From positions 43,923,989-43,987,988 of the forward strand of contig OY829326.1 of assembly GCA_963691655.1 (NCBI GenBank): a DNA stretch of 64,000 nt, given 5' to 3'. A program made the position numbers and the translations under genes. The stretch is from Toxonevra muliebris (taxonomy: Eukaryota; Arthropoda; Insecta; Diptera; Pallopteridae). Below, piece by piece: positions 8,716 through 21,080 of the stretch (the first letter of the stretch is position 1; each line of letters begins with the position of its first letter). The notes under the pieces are model-generated. The model made no database searches. It had not been told where the DNA came from and saw only the letters and a program-made list of their open reading frames with translations.

Positions 8716-11700
8716 ATGGCTACTTTATCGGGCGTTCGTGTAAATGTCTTCAATGAAAATTTTCTGAACGAGTCGGAACAGGATGCAAATTCGGTACTAA
8801 CAGAACTTGATAAGGGCCTACGGTCAGCCAAACAGGGTGTACAATGTGAAGCAATTGTACGCTTTCCAAGACTTTTCGAGAAATATCCTTTCCCAATACT
8901 GATAAACTCGTCGTTTCTAAAATTAGCCGAATTCTTTTGGAACGGATCGAATTTACTACGTTTTTGGGTGTTGCGTGTTTGTCAACAGAGCGAAAATCAC
9001 TTGGATAAAATCTTGAACATCGATGCTTTTGTGAAACGCATCTTTATGGTGATCCATTCGAATGATCCAGTAGCGCGTGGCCTCACATTACGCACTTTAG
9101 GAGCTGTTTCACGTGTCATACCAGAAAAACACCAAGTGCATCATGCCATTCGCCGTGCTCTGGACAGTCATGACACTGTCGAGGTGGAGGCAGCAATCTA
9201 CGCTAGCAGCCAGTTTGCCGCACAATCGCGTTCCTTTGCGATTAGCATGTGTGCTAAGATATCTGATATGATTGAATCTTTACAAATTCCAGTACCAATG
9301 AAATTGCAACTTATACCGGTGCTGAGATATATGCATCATGATGCCAATACTGCGGCCCTGGTGAAGGATCTCTGCTTAAATCTGCTTCCAAAATATCCTG
9401 CTGAGAGTTTTGTTATTGCTATTCTCGATACACTAACCCAATTGTCGGCACGCACGCTCACTGGTGTTCCAGATCAAGTCAATTTGTTGCAGCGCTTTCT
9501 AAAAGATAAGCGAAAACCCGTTCGCGCTCAAGCTCTTAAATCTCTAACAACCTTAGCCGATGCACAATGTGTTCCTGCCTGGCCGAAGTCTGCCATTAGC
9601 GATCTAATCGGCAAAGCAAAAGAGTGTAGTGATTCGCGCGAGCAATATCTCTTTCTAAGTATTTTGGTGAAGCTCAGTGATTGCCCACTCACATGTCACG
9701 TGCTAATGCTACCAGAGCAAAAGACGGAAGTTGTTGAATTGTGTTTAAATTGCATGTGCTTGGATGACTATGTTACCGCGAGTCAAGCAATGGCCATACT
9801 TGCAGCTCTAGTGGCTTATACTGGCGGCGATCAACAGCAGAATGCCGAATTGATAGAAGTGGTCAACTTGCATATGGAAGGATTGCTATTTTGTACTATT
9901 GGCGATGCGAAATATGAGCGTGAACTAAGAAAGCTTTTATGCTGTGGTACTCGAATCGCTAGTGTAAATTCGGAATTTGGTGAAGAATTTGTGTCCATGG
10001 TCGCTGATTTGCTTAGTGATGATGTCGAATATCCTCCAAGGAATGCCGAAATGATGTGCGATGCGCTGGGTGCATTGTGTTCACATTTTCAATTGAGCAA
10101 ATTCGCACCACCAACACTACGTAGCTCGACGCAAATAGAGCTCGACGAAACTGCCATGGAAACAGATGAACCTACTACATCAATTGCTCCAAAGGTTGTA
10201 AAATTATATGCATTTAACTTTGATAAAAAATTAATTGAAGTTTTTCTGAATTCCGTAGGTTAATCCCGTGCTGGAACGGCTACCGTTGATTTTGCACAAG
10301 CTTAACTCCATCATAAAAACTGGGCCTAATGCAGATCAACTGCACACAATTGAAATTCTAGGTTCTGTTGCCTTACAATCCATGATTGGTTGTTTTGTTC
10401 CAGTTGAGGTTATAGAATGTTTTGAAAAGTGTTGTGCACGCACCAATTGCTGGACGCAGTATCGTATGGCACGCTCAGCCAGTCGTTATGGGCAGCATTA
10501 TATAGCGGCGCACATATTTTCCAAAATATCACGGAACACTGTGGTCGACAAATTGCACTTCTTCCTCATGGGCTTGGCGCAAATGGGACAAGCCGAATGT
10601 ATACTCAATTATGGTGTTGAATATGAATATATGCAAGACAACTACGTGCAGTGTGAGCCTCAAGCACTTCCAGCGGATGGAAGTGAAGGTCAAGTGGTTG
10701 GAATGCAACCACTTCCGTTAATGCAGCGGCTGGAATCCGCAGTCAACCTTTATTGGCAAGCGTTGGCGAGCTTACGGGCCAGTTCATCGCCTGCTAATCC
10801 GCTTACCTTTCAGCTAGAATATCTTAAGCTACGTGCTCAATTTTTGCAAACGCTACACATGGCGGTCACTGTCAAAAACGCTCAGATCATAGTTCCACCC
10901 CCCGCCATTGCTGGGAGTCTTGCGCAAAACTCGCGCGACTATCTGCAGAAGTTTGGTCATGTTACGAATCAATTACGCAAACTTGTCAAAGCATTGAAAA
11001 CTTGCGAAGAGTCATATTCGCGTCTCTATAAGTCTGCTTTTGATGCCGATCCAGTAACTCTGGAGTTCTTAGAAATAGCCGAGTATCAGTGTGCTCTATT
11101 TGCACATATTGTCGAAACAATTTGCTATGCCACACCATCAGATCCGCCGGCCTTTTTGGCTACAGGCCAGTGCCCAGAGACGCGTTACTTTGCAGCCTGC
11201 TGTCGTCGCATGGAGGACATGCAAAAGAATCTGCCGCAAGAGCCCAGCAATTCCAAAAGCATCAGCAATCGTCACTTGGAGGTAATCATCGCTGAAATCG
11301 AACTTATTACGAAGACGCCACTTTGTCTGCCACGGTACTTTTACCAAGTATTGCAATCCACCCAAATTAAGCTGTCGGTTAGCCCGCAGCCGCGTAGTCC
11401 AGGTGAACCCGTGCTGGTGCAGTCAGGCAGCAATTTAGTAATTAAAGTTGAAGGCGTCATCCAACATTATGGTAAAAAACATTCCCTATTTCGCAGTGTT
11501 GATTCGGTGCAACTCAGTCTGACATCGCAGTTGGTGGCACCCCGCCCACCTGGCACAGATACATTGAAACCATCCGCCAATGATACAGTCACTTTAACTC
11601 AAACAGTCAAACCACAACGTGATTTTCTCACTGGTAGTTTCTTGCTACCCATTTCCAGCGGTGGCCAATGGCAAGTGACATTAGAGACTTTCGTTATTGA

Positions 11701-11827
11701 CGAGAATGGCATAACATGGTGTACCGGCCCCAAAAGTTCTATGCTTGTACGCGTATTAGAGGATCCTGCTAAACCAACAGTATCTGCTCCATCTTCATCC
11801 CAAGCTGGACAAACACGTCGCTTTTGA
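8716..11827 (+). CDS. IntS7: Integrator complex subunit 7, two exons
   Basis: A scaffold subunit of the nuclear Integrator complex, which cleaves snRNA precursors and promoter-proximal nascent RNAs on RNA polymerase II. Exon 1 runs from 8716 to 10194 (or 10197) and exon 2 from 10259 to 11827, giving 1015 or 1016 aa, close to the family length of about 960-1000. The N-terminus is very conserved: DANSVLTELDKGLRSAKQG, CEAIVRFPRLFEKYPFPILI, FVKRIFMVIHSNDPVARG and DSHDTVEVEAA all match human INTS7 by eye. The first two thirds are ARM/HEAT-like helices; the C-terminal third (from about residue 880) is beta-rich. The 61-64-bp intron contains the in-frame stop at 10261-10263. Two donors (GTTGTA, or GTAAAA 3 nt on) both keep frame. 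Drosophila calls this gene deflated. It is convergent with mRpS6. Confidence 0.96.
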
Positions 11828-11868
11828 ATAAATTTAGGCAAAGCCTAATTATAATTTAAATAAATAAA
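11827..11868 (+). terminator. Polyadenylation signals of IntS7
   Basis: AATAAA at 11827-11832 overlaps the last base of the TGA stop. Two overlapping AATAAA hexamers follow at 11859-11868. The later pair is the more likely signal; either gives a very short 3' UTR before the convergent mRpS6. Confidence 0.6.
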
Positions 11869-11945
11869 AACATTTGATATAAATATATAACTTTCTTATT
11901 ATTCTATGAAAAACGCACAAACGATGAAAATGTAAACACTTCTGT

Positions 11946-12450
11946 TTACTTCTGGAAGGGATAATAATCAAGTCCAGAATTGTAGTTATACTTTGGTTTT
12001 TGTTTCCGTTTAGCCAATTCAACCATCTCCTGCACATCTTTGCGATAGGCAGGCGGCAGCAATTCTTCATGCAGGGTGCATGTATATTGCATTGGTTCCT
12101 CTACTTTGAAAATGTGCCGCCGTATAATATCTATGTCGCGTCCAAATTCTTCCTTGAAGTCGGATATTTTTGTAGGTGCTGAATCAAAGCTGATATTGAA
12201 ATATGTACCCTCACGATGGACTAAACCATGCTCGCTAAGCTTATGCGGCAATGCGCGTGCACCAAGATTTTCCATTTTCCTAATGATGCCTCCTCTGTCC
12301 AAAATTGTTTCGGCAGTGCGTTTCAGCACTGACACAATTTCAGGCTGAAAAGTTAAAGATTTGTTAAAGTAAATAAACGTTGCCAAATATTCTGGCATTA
12401 CTTACTCTAGACATTTTCCTCAGCACTAGCGCTAGTTCATAAGAAGGCAT
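11946..12450 (-). CDS. mRpS6: Mitochondrial ribosomal protein S6 (bS6m), two exons
   Basis: Small-subunit protein of the mitochondrial ribosome. Exon 1, 12450-12406, encodes MPSYELALVLRKMSR, then donor GTAAGT. A 61-bp intron ends TTTTCAG. Exon 2, 12344-11946, begins PEIVSVLKRTAE. The total is 147 aa, near the family length (human 125 aa). The bS6 hallmarks are visible: the first beta strand YELALVLR, DRGGIIRKMENLGARALP in the middle, YFNISFDSAP, and a C-terminal basic tail ending DYYPFQK. A Met inside the intron (12398) opens a longer frame but lacks the conserved first strand, so I rejected it. It is convergent with IntS7 and divergent from Las1. Confidence 0.95.
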
Positions 12451-13533
12451 TTTCAGTAGTTAATTGCGACGAGCTCCACAAAAAGATTATAAAAGCAAAA
12501 TATAAAATATAGCAAAAACATAACCTTTTTCAAAAGTCAAAATCAGCCGTGAAAGAAGTGGTGCCATATTAGCACAATTTATATATGATATATGGAACTA
12601 GAGATCGTAATGGTGAAGGTGTATGCATGGTATAATGCGAGGAGGGTCAGGTTTTAATTCCCAATTATTTTTCTAAGATAAAAAATTGCAATAGCAAAAT
12701 CTTCAAAAAAAAAAAGAAAAATTTTTCGTTTTTCTTACGAATTTGACATAGACTTGTAGGGGTCTTCTATTTAAAAAAATTTAGGAAATACACCAAATGA
12801 ATTAATGTTTTTTTTGCCACAGTAAATGGGAATTTTCTGGATACAAATTTGGCAACATAACAGCGGCTTAAAGCAAATGTATGCAAATTTCGCGTTTAGA
12901 AGGGCAAGTTTTCGTTTATTTCGATTGCCTGGTTCACTTAAGTCGTAGTTTCGCAAAAATTTTGAGAGGAGCGATAACAATCTTTTTACCCTTTGAAAGA
13001 TACCTTTTGCACTGAAATCATGGGTACTTATTACTTCCACAATCATGTCACTAATATTCATATTCCTTTTTATGTTTGTTAGCCCTTTATGAAAATTAAA
13101 AACACAAAGCTATGCAGTTGTAAACAACTCCATAAAAAGCAATTTAAATTATTTTTTCAACAAATTTTATGAAAAATGTTTGTACTTGATCGAAGGCAAA
13201 TATTTTAAAATAATGGCATAAGTACGAGATTTCAAATGTTTGGGAATCATAGCATTACTGGTAAGATTTGTTAAATACCTATTTTTACAGCTTATTCGCA
13301 ACATCAATTATTAAAGAGTTAAATAAAACACAACTCTGACATCTTTTTTTCACAGTTATTGTGAATGCTACGTTTTTCATATATTGTGAATGGTGTCTGT
13401 TATGAATTTCACACGTGCGAACTTTAATAAACAAAAGTAAATAGTTGGGAAGTTATGAAATATAGAAATTAAGTTAAAAATTAAATTTACATACTTGAAA
13501 TTAGAATAAGTTAATACCTACCTTAAGTAAAAA
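12451..13533. promoter_or_regulatory. Divergent intergenic region mRpS6 / Las1
   Basis: About 1.1 kb holding the promoters of two divergent genes. A 96-codon minus-strand frame (12771-13061) has no recognised domain and I do not call it. I see no strong core-promoter element. Confidence 0.5.
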
Positions 13534-15460
13534 ATGAACCGCTCAACTTCTCAATCACCACAACAACCGTCACCACTAGGAACATTAAAATCAAAACGTA
13601 GAACCCTAGTGGGTCCGTGGAAGAATGTGTAAGTAAAAACGATGTTTCCTTTTATAACTACTAATATGAATCTGAACTTTCATTTTATTTGACAAAAAAT
13701 AGCAGTGAATTTTGCAAAGTTTATGATTGGCTTTTTGGTGAAACCTCTTCCATCGGAACCCAGAATCAAGCTCTTGACCAAATCCATATATGGCATTTAC
13801 GTCGCAGTAATCTATGTCCGGCCGCTGTACTTGCTACCGAAGTTATTGTCGAAGTGCAACTGAAAGATTGGAATTGCAATGGTGCTCTACCGGACCTGCA
13901 AATAATATACGCAAGCGCTTTCACGCGATTCTTCAATTTCATGTCGTCTATTATGCAAACGCATAATATGCGAACTATGTACGATACTGCACTTCAATTA
14001 GGTCTGCAATCGTTCGTTGTTGATTTGCGTCATATTTGTGCTCATGGTCAGTTGTTGCCACCTCTGGAAATTTTGCGCAATACTGCAGAGTATTGTGTTA
14101 GTTGGCTGCACGATTACTACTGGAGTGAACAGCGTGCAGCCATGCTCGATGTCGATGCAAGTCGTATACGGCGTAAAGATAAGACTGAGTTTGACGAGAA
14201 CGTTTCAGAGCTATTCGGAATTTACGATTCAGCGTTGGAGTGTTATTTTAAAGGAGCACATAATATGAAAACAGCAAAACGGCATTTGCACGGTAAACGT
14301 TTTACACAATTGAAGGCGTACTATGAGAAATACACACTTAAAACGTTGAGGCCAGTATTTGATGTCATTGTAAAGGATTTGGCTGCATTAGTGAAACGAG
14401 AAGTGGCTATTAAAGACTTGCAGGAAATCTTTATTGAGGCATTGTTAAAGATGAAATATTTCTTTGTAATAGCAGGTATTTCCTTTTTAATTTATATTTG
14501 CTCCATTTAAACATTGAATTTGTTTTATTTCAGAAACTAAAACGGAGCAATTAGAATCTTTAATTGACGCAACTCAAAGTTTGTTTCGAATGCTGGGAAT
14601 TTATGGCTTCATTGAAGACCTTTTTTATAGTCTACTCGACATTGCAGAAAACCCGGTTGCCGACGCAACGCGACGAGCAGGCGCAAGTTTTTGGGCTACA
14701 CAAATAGTTTTCGGTTTTTTGGCATTTCGAAAATGCAAACAAATGTATAAACTCGAATTAGATGAGGTACGCTAGTACGAATACTAAATTTAAAAATTTT
14801 GGTTTTTAACTTTTTTCTTGTACTCTTTAGAATCCAAATTTTACAGATGTCGATTTTTCTTCTCTTAATTTGGAAAGCCTTTCCAAAAAAGTACGTAAAT
14901 TTCTGATTTACGGTGGTATCGATATAAAACGTACTCTCATATTTGGCGATTCATTTCGCCGTCCTTGGGTATGGGTATTCGAAAGAAACTTCATAGAAAC
15001 ACGTTTAGAAGCAGTCAATGAGTATACAGCGCCTGTGCTTAAAAGGTGATGAATTTGCACTGGGCTTCATGTTTAAAAAGAAACTAACGTTAATTTAATT
15101 TTCAGCTTGCTTCCTCTAATTGAACCTACTATAAACGCTGACGAAGCGAAGACATTGGTTAAACTTATTGACTCCTTATTCGAAATGAAAACTGATGAAG
15201 ATTTAAAAATAAATGACAACAAAGTTTATACCGCTGACGACTTATTAACGCATTTACAGAAAAATTCCAACATAGATGTAGACTTAAATCAAAATGATGT
15301 GGCAAATACCAAAAGAGCCCGGTTTGGTTTATGGCAAACTGTTGAAGGTTAATATTTATAAATATTTTATTTAAAAAAAAAAATTCCATTGAGATTTCTT
15401 ACAGATGATGAATTAAATGATTGGACAACATGTCCACTTGGACGACTGCCTTGGGAATAA
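13534..15460 (+). CDS. Las1: Las1 endoribonuclease (rRNA ITS2 processing), six exons
   Basis: Las1 is the HEPN-family RNase that cuts pre-rRNA in ITS2, working with the Grc3/Nol9 kinase in the nucleolus. Exons by phase: 13534-13628, 13703-14475, 14534-14766, 14831-15045, 15106-15347 and 15405-15460, giving 537 aa. All donors are GT and all acceptors AG, and each junction keeps frame. The HEPN catalytic motif R-x4-H is RHICAH at residues 141-146, inside VDLRHICAHGQLLPPLEILR. The C-terminus DDELNDWTTCPLGRLPWE matches the conserved Las1 tail (W..CP.G.LPW) that contacts Grc3. The tandem acceptor TAGCAG at exon 2 would add or drop one Ser. The N-terminal 30 residues are low-complexity and basic. 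The ends of exons 2, 3 and 5 read into short intronic frames that are not coding. Confidence 0.94.
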
Positions 15461-18400
15461 TTAGTTAATTGTTAACAAAAAGAAATTTTATATTTAAACA
15501 AGCCAATAATTTGTAGACTATTCGTTTGTTCATCTATATATTTAACAATAACAATTATGTCTTTTATAATTATACTTATGTCAAGATTAAAAGAAATTAT
15601 TTTTTATACTTATTAAAGTAGGCGGAAAAAGTTCATTGAGCTGGAAATTCTGAAAAAATTGTATATTTTTGGACAAAAATATTTTTAAATTTACTTAAAA
15701 ATTTGTTTCTGAGTTATTCATGATGAAGAATTTATTTAATTATGTAGCGCGACTTTTTTGATTTCTCCCCAGAATCTGCGGGGGCTTCAAATTATTGTGC
15801 TGTCATTTTCATTAAGATAAGTTTGGATTTGTTGGAAAGGTATTTCAAAAATAAAAAACCATAGTGAAAAAAAGAGAACGCTTCGCTTAGCTTAGCGGGT
15901 TTCTCGCGAAAACTGTGACATTATTTATGGTAATCTCAGAAAATATTTACCCTCCTTATGCAAGTTATATGCCATTATAAGTCATAATCATACGCAAAGG
16001 AATTTGCAGTGTGCATCTTTGAACTTCATCTTGAAGCCGGCGAATCCAATTTTTTAAAAACTTCCTTAAATTCTTTAATTTAAAAAAAAAAAAAAATCTA
16101 AATAAAGAAAACTCCTATCTTAGGTCAGCGGTTGCCAAACTGTTACATTATCTGTTACAAATCGTTTTAACATGTTTGCTTCTTGTTAGTTTCGTTCCAA
16201 TTGAAAACTTCAAGTCACAGCTGCAACTGCGCATTCAAGTCTTGAATGATGCAGCAATGATGTAGTATAAGTCGTCATGCGCCCACCCCCACTCTACTAT
16301 GTAGTGGTGTATATATTTATGAGTGTCTACTGTCACAGAGGTGAGTGCAACGATTTATTTAAATTTACTTAGTTTATGGAGCGCAGCTGTCATGTGGTCA
16401 ATTTGGCTAGCAAAGCAACTAACCACCAGTAACCAATGATTTGGTTTTTTTTTTTTTTTTTTTTGCAGCCTAGACCGGATTTAATAACTACAATTTAGCG
16501 TATGTTGGTGAATGTAGCGCGCGTGTTTAGTTTTTTCCTTGTTCTTTTCGCTAATCAAACAAGTTGCCCTGCTGCAGTCGCACCCATTTCCAAATGTAAA
16601 CTAGAAACTACATTTTTTTTGTATTCAATACTAATAAATCATGATATACAATCTAATTTTACACTCGAGGAAATTGGATTTTTTTTTTAAATTGTCATTA
16701 GTTCAAAATTACCATCCAAACCAATGGATCGTAAGAATAGGCAAGTCCTAGGTTGGTAAAATCTCTGACAGTATACTTTGTTATATAAAGTTTAATAATT
16801 TTGTCGTTGGTATTAGACATGAAACTACATAGACCGATTTGATCAAGCAATAATTTTAACTGCTAATATTTTGATTTTATTGATTTTATACAGATTTTGT
16901 AACCTTTTTTGATGGCTGTGCTTTAGACAAATCAGAATTCAGAAACTTTTTATTTGTAAATTTTATGTCTATACAATGGTAATCGAAATCTAAAATATGT
17001 GTTTTTTTTTAATTATAATTATAAAAAATAAATAAAATCATACACTTGCTGACTCATTGCTGCCACGATCAGCGGGTCACTAATACCATATGTATGAATG
17101 TAATTTCAAGTGAGTATTACTTTGTTTAGATTATTTTTAATTTAAGTCGGCTTTTGTTTACTGATATATATTATACAAACCAAAAATTACGCAAGCTGAA
17201 ACACGTAGAAAGCTCCCAGAAAGAGTCCCCCATAAGTATGACGATCGACCACCCATTAATCGAACATAAAACACATACATTGGTTAGTTATGTAGGTATA
17301 CTAAAAATGGATTAGAGCAGAACATATTTACTGCTTTTAATTTAATGTGGAAAAAACATTTACAGAAACAGGTAAAGCGATAGGAATTTCTTTTGCACAA
17401 CAACAGCAATAACTAGTTGGCAGCAGCGACAAGCAGAAAGAAACAGCAGCACAACATCAGCGGAATAGCAACAAATGTGTTCACATTTAGCTTTTTCTTG
17501 ATTAATTGCGGCTATGTTCAAACAAATGAAACCGATGAGATATGAAAAAATATACACTGAGTGGCTATGACTGTATGAGTGAAAAGATCGTATGTGTTAT
17601 TGTAATTCTTTCTCTACTTGCAACAATTGTATGTTGTTGCATGCTGTGCAAAATGTTGCAATGTTACCGCTGACTAACTAACTAAGTATATGAATTAGTT
17701 GCGTGTCGAAAGACAAGAATCGACGAGGAACTGTAGCTGAGAAATACTGAAAAAAAAAAGAATTGCAACGCATGCAATTGCAGCAATTGTGATGCATACC
17801 GGGACACAATTGAATCATCTCCTCTAATCCCCTGATCCACATTGCGCGTACCCCATAATTATGTATGGTAACTGGGAATGTGTGTTTGTTTTCAATGCTT
17901 ATGTTGTACATGCAACTACATAGTATGTACCGTAGGAATTGGCGCGAAAGGAAATGCTATGTTTGAAATGCTTTCACCATGTTAAGAAAATTAGAATTAT
18001 CATAGAAAATGTTTCCATGTAATGTACATACTATGTATATACATATAAATACACAAACATATATATGTATGTATGGGAATAGAGGATAACCAGAACTGCA
18101 TCGTAATGATTATTTAAGGAATTAAATTCTATCTCGATTCAAATTTCAAACAATTGGAGAATTCAAATTCTCAATACATGGTTAAATTTCAATTCCATTA
18201 CAAGGACACGTTTTTGAGTTTATGGAGCATGAATTGATTAGTTGTGTGGACAGATATTAATTCGATATTTGTCGTTTAAAATACAGAAAAAACTAGTGAA
18301 GGTTAATCTTTGGAATAGGTCAAATAATTCATCGCACCAGATCATGAATAAACCTATATTTATTTTGCGATGTTAAGTATATCTTTAGTTCAGAAAATAC

Positions 18401-20740
18401 TGTTAAAGACACATTTCACTGCATATACGTTAAGATATGGAAAATTTTATGAGCAACATATTTTTAGAATTTATTATCCCTCTATCAAACCTCGTAATGG
18501 GTCAAAAGGGTGATTTCTTCAGGGTTAATACGTTCGAGGCAAATGTTTTATGGACAAATTTACTATAAATTACTAAATACACAACCAATCTCAGATGCAA
18601 ACTCAACAAGTTATATTTATTTTGTTAGCAATAGGCAATTTTAGGCCAGCCTATCAGAACCCACTTTCAGAATCTTGTTATTTTTGTGTGTGTTGAACTG
18701 TTTAATTAAACGAGTTCTTTTCTCGCATCGAGTAGTAGGGCGCATACCTATTTCCGAAGCGTTCATGAAACTGACTAAATTCTGTTTTACATCATTTGTG
18801 GTGGAACAATATTTTTATTTAAATCCGAGAATATTTCTTTAGTATTTTTTAGTAGGGGCCTAGAATAGCGGAGCCTGTTCAACAGGTATACTCAGAGACA
18901 TTAGAATATGATACCTTCAGACTGAAAGTGGCATCGGTGTGTATAATGAAACGTATATATAACAGCTTATAAAGGGTAACTCGACTTTGAAGTAGTTGAT
19001 GCACTAATATATATTCCGAGGGCATAATTTGTTGGCCATATACTGGATTGATTGGTGTCGAACTGATAAAAAATCGACCACTAAAGCTCTATCGACATCT
19101 CTAATAGCTCGAAATCATCAATGGGACCTTTAAAGGGTATATTATGGAAGTTATTGAGATTGCAAATCAATATTAAGATGGATTAATTTATTTGTATCTT
19201 CATGGTGGCCATTAAATTCGAATAAGTGTTATATGAAGTAACATGTTTGACGTTTGTTGTTGTTGTGGTGGCTGGTGATACTGCGCTTGTCAGTTAGAAG
19301 TGGAATATTGTTGCAGGGCCCAGGATCAACTGCACTACCACCTACAGAATTAAGAATTACAGATGAAACTATTTGCGGAATGCTTGCATGCTACCTGTAT
19401 TTGATTTATACTCGTCGTTTCAAAACAAGAATGGAAGGCATTAAAAGAAGGTTGAGTAGACCTTGAATTGCAATAGCGAAGATTGGTTCAGTAACAAATG
19501 CGATTAGACATTTTCGATTGATTTCTTCATGTTGAAAAATCTCATTTTTAGTAATGCAAAAAAATATAGTACATACAACTCCAAATAATGCAAAACAGGC
19601 AGACTCCCGACTTTTGCCCAAATAAACAATGAATAGATAGATAAGATCTAAGAGATTTAATTTTTGCATATTTTTCAATAAAACTTTACTTGTCCCTTGA
19701 TGTTAAAAGATGCAAATATTTATTTTAAGACAATTTTCTTTAATTTAAAACAATTGAAATACTTGATGCACTTACATTTTATATACTTATGGACATAAAT
19801 ATATACATGAATAACACACATACATATGTACATATACATACATACATGATGATGACTTTGTTTTTATAACATTTTTGTTTTATTAACATTTGACCTCGTT
19901 TTTATGCACTTTCATTAAATTTTATTTTCAATTAAGTGGCACATGTCTGACTCAACGGGAACGCAAAATTATGATTTGATCATATGCAGAAAAACACATA
20001 CATATAGTACATATGGTATACACTTGAACATACAAATAAAATACACTCAAAGCAAAATTGTCTAACGTAAGTATACTTACTAAAAAAATTATTTTTTGAT
20101 TCAGCAAAATCAACAAAAGTCGTATTAATAAACGACTTGTTAAATAGTTTTCTTTTAATTTGTCAATATATTATTTACGGCACGTTCTCAATAATTTATA
20201 CCCAACTGTCTAAGGGTAAAGGGTTTTACATAGTTTGATCCTTTGCATTAGGTGTGGGCTCCACACGATTAGTCTAAGTCTAACCCACTCGACCCTAAAT
20301 CGATAACATTATGTAGACTGCTTATTAAAAAGTAGCAGATCAAAAGTATTTAATGAGCTATTTGTCTTCTTGAAACCATTATGGTAATGGAACATTTACG
20401 TTTTTGAATTCGTAATCTGTTTTTATATTAAAATAAAGAATGATGGGGATTTGGAATTTTAAGTCTTTCTGATCCTCCGTATTTTATATTTTGGATGGCA
20501 TAAACTAAAAGTCACTGATTTAGTATTCCATTGGGAGTAAATCATTATATGAAAAGAAAAATTTTACACTCTACTGAAGACCCTAAATTAAGGACTTTGG
20601 ATCCTCGCCAATCAGATCATGTATGTATATATATGTATAAACCCGCACTTCCACTCGGAGACTTAATTGTCCATTGTGATTGCCCTCATTTAATTGCCCG
20701 GATGAGGCACGTCTCTAACCACGGTTTCCGTCAGCAGTCC
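15461..20740. other. Gene-poor stretch
   Basis: About 5.3 kb with no supported gene. It contains a run of 20 T at 16445-16464 and a short frame at 16502-16690 that opens with a signal-peptide-like stretch (MLVNVARVFSFFLVLF). That frame might be a first exon, but I find no convincing partner exon. Short open frames elsewhere are not coding-like. Confidence 0.55.
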
Positions 20741-21080
20741 AGGTAATGTATTTATTGAACCATTTGGTTCTCCGGATGAAGGTAAGAAGATCCGATAGTT
20801 CCACTTTCGTTATCTCTGTTAGACTATTGAAAAAGCGCGACGCCAAACATTGGAGTCTGCTCATCTGCAGCCTTGGACATTAACATGGAAAGTGAAGAAT
20901 CGATTCTGTCTCTTCTTCATCATGACAACTTCTGCACAGTCCGCTCGTTGGAATGCGCCACCGTTGAAGCATTGGTGCAATAGCACAATGTCCAGTTATG
21001 ACTCCTGTGAGCAGACGTACTGCAGATTTGTTGTGCCCTAAGAGGACATTTGTCCTCTTTCTATCTAACCTTGGCCACAA
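20740..21080 (-). pseudogene. LINE fragment, 3' end of ORF2 (Jockey/R1/I-like)
   Basis: The minus-strand translation gives a C-terminal piece of a non-LTR retrotransposon polyprotein: LTGVITGHCAIAPMLQRW, then the zinc-knuckle-like CRSCHDEEETESILHF-PC. An in-frame TAA follows, and after it the frame continues recognisably (PRLQMSRLQCLASRFFNSL, then RTKWFNKYIT). The RT palm and endonuclease are absent. It is a decayed fragment. The clade is inferred from the RNase H/CCHC style only. Confidence 0.75.

Noticed and set aside
12345..12398. Met at 12398 as start of mRpS6
   Set aside because: It falls within the intron; exon 1 supplies the conserved YELALVLR strand.
12771..13061. 96-codon minus-strand frame between mRpS6 and Las1
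   Set aside because: No recognisable domain, start context or splice partner; likely chance in a promoter region.
16502..16690. Signal-peptide-like frame MLVNVARVFSFF
   Set aside because: No downstream exon or donor of quality; the C-terminal part is a T-rich run.
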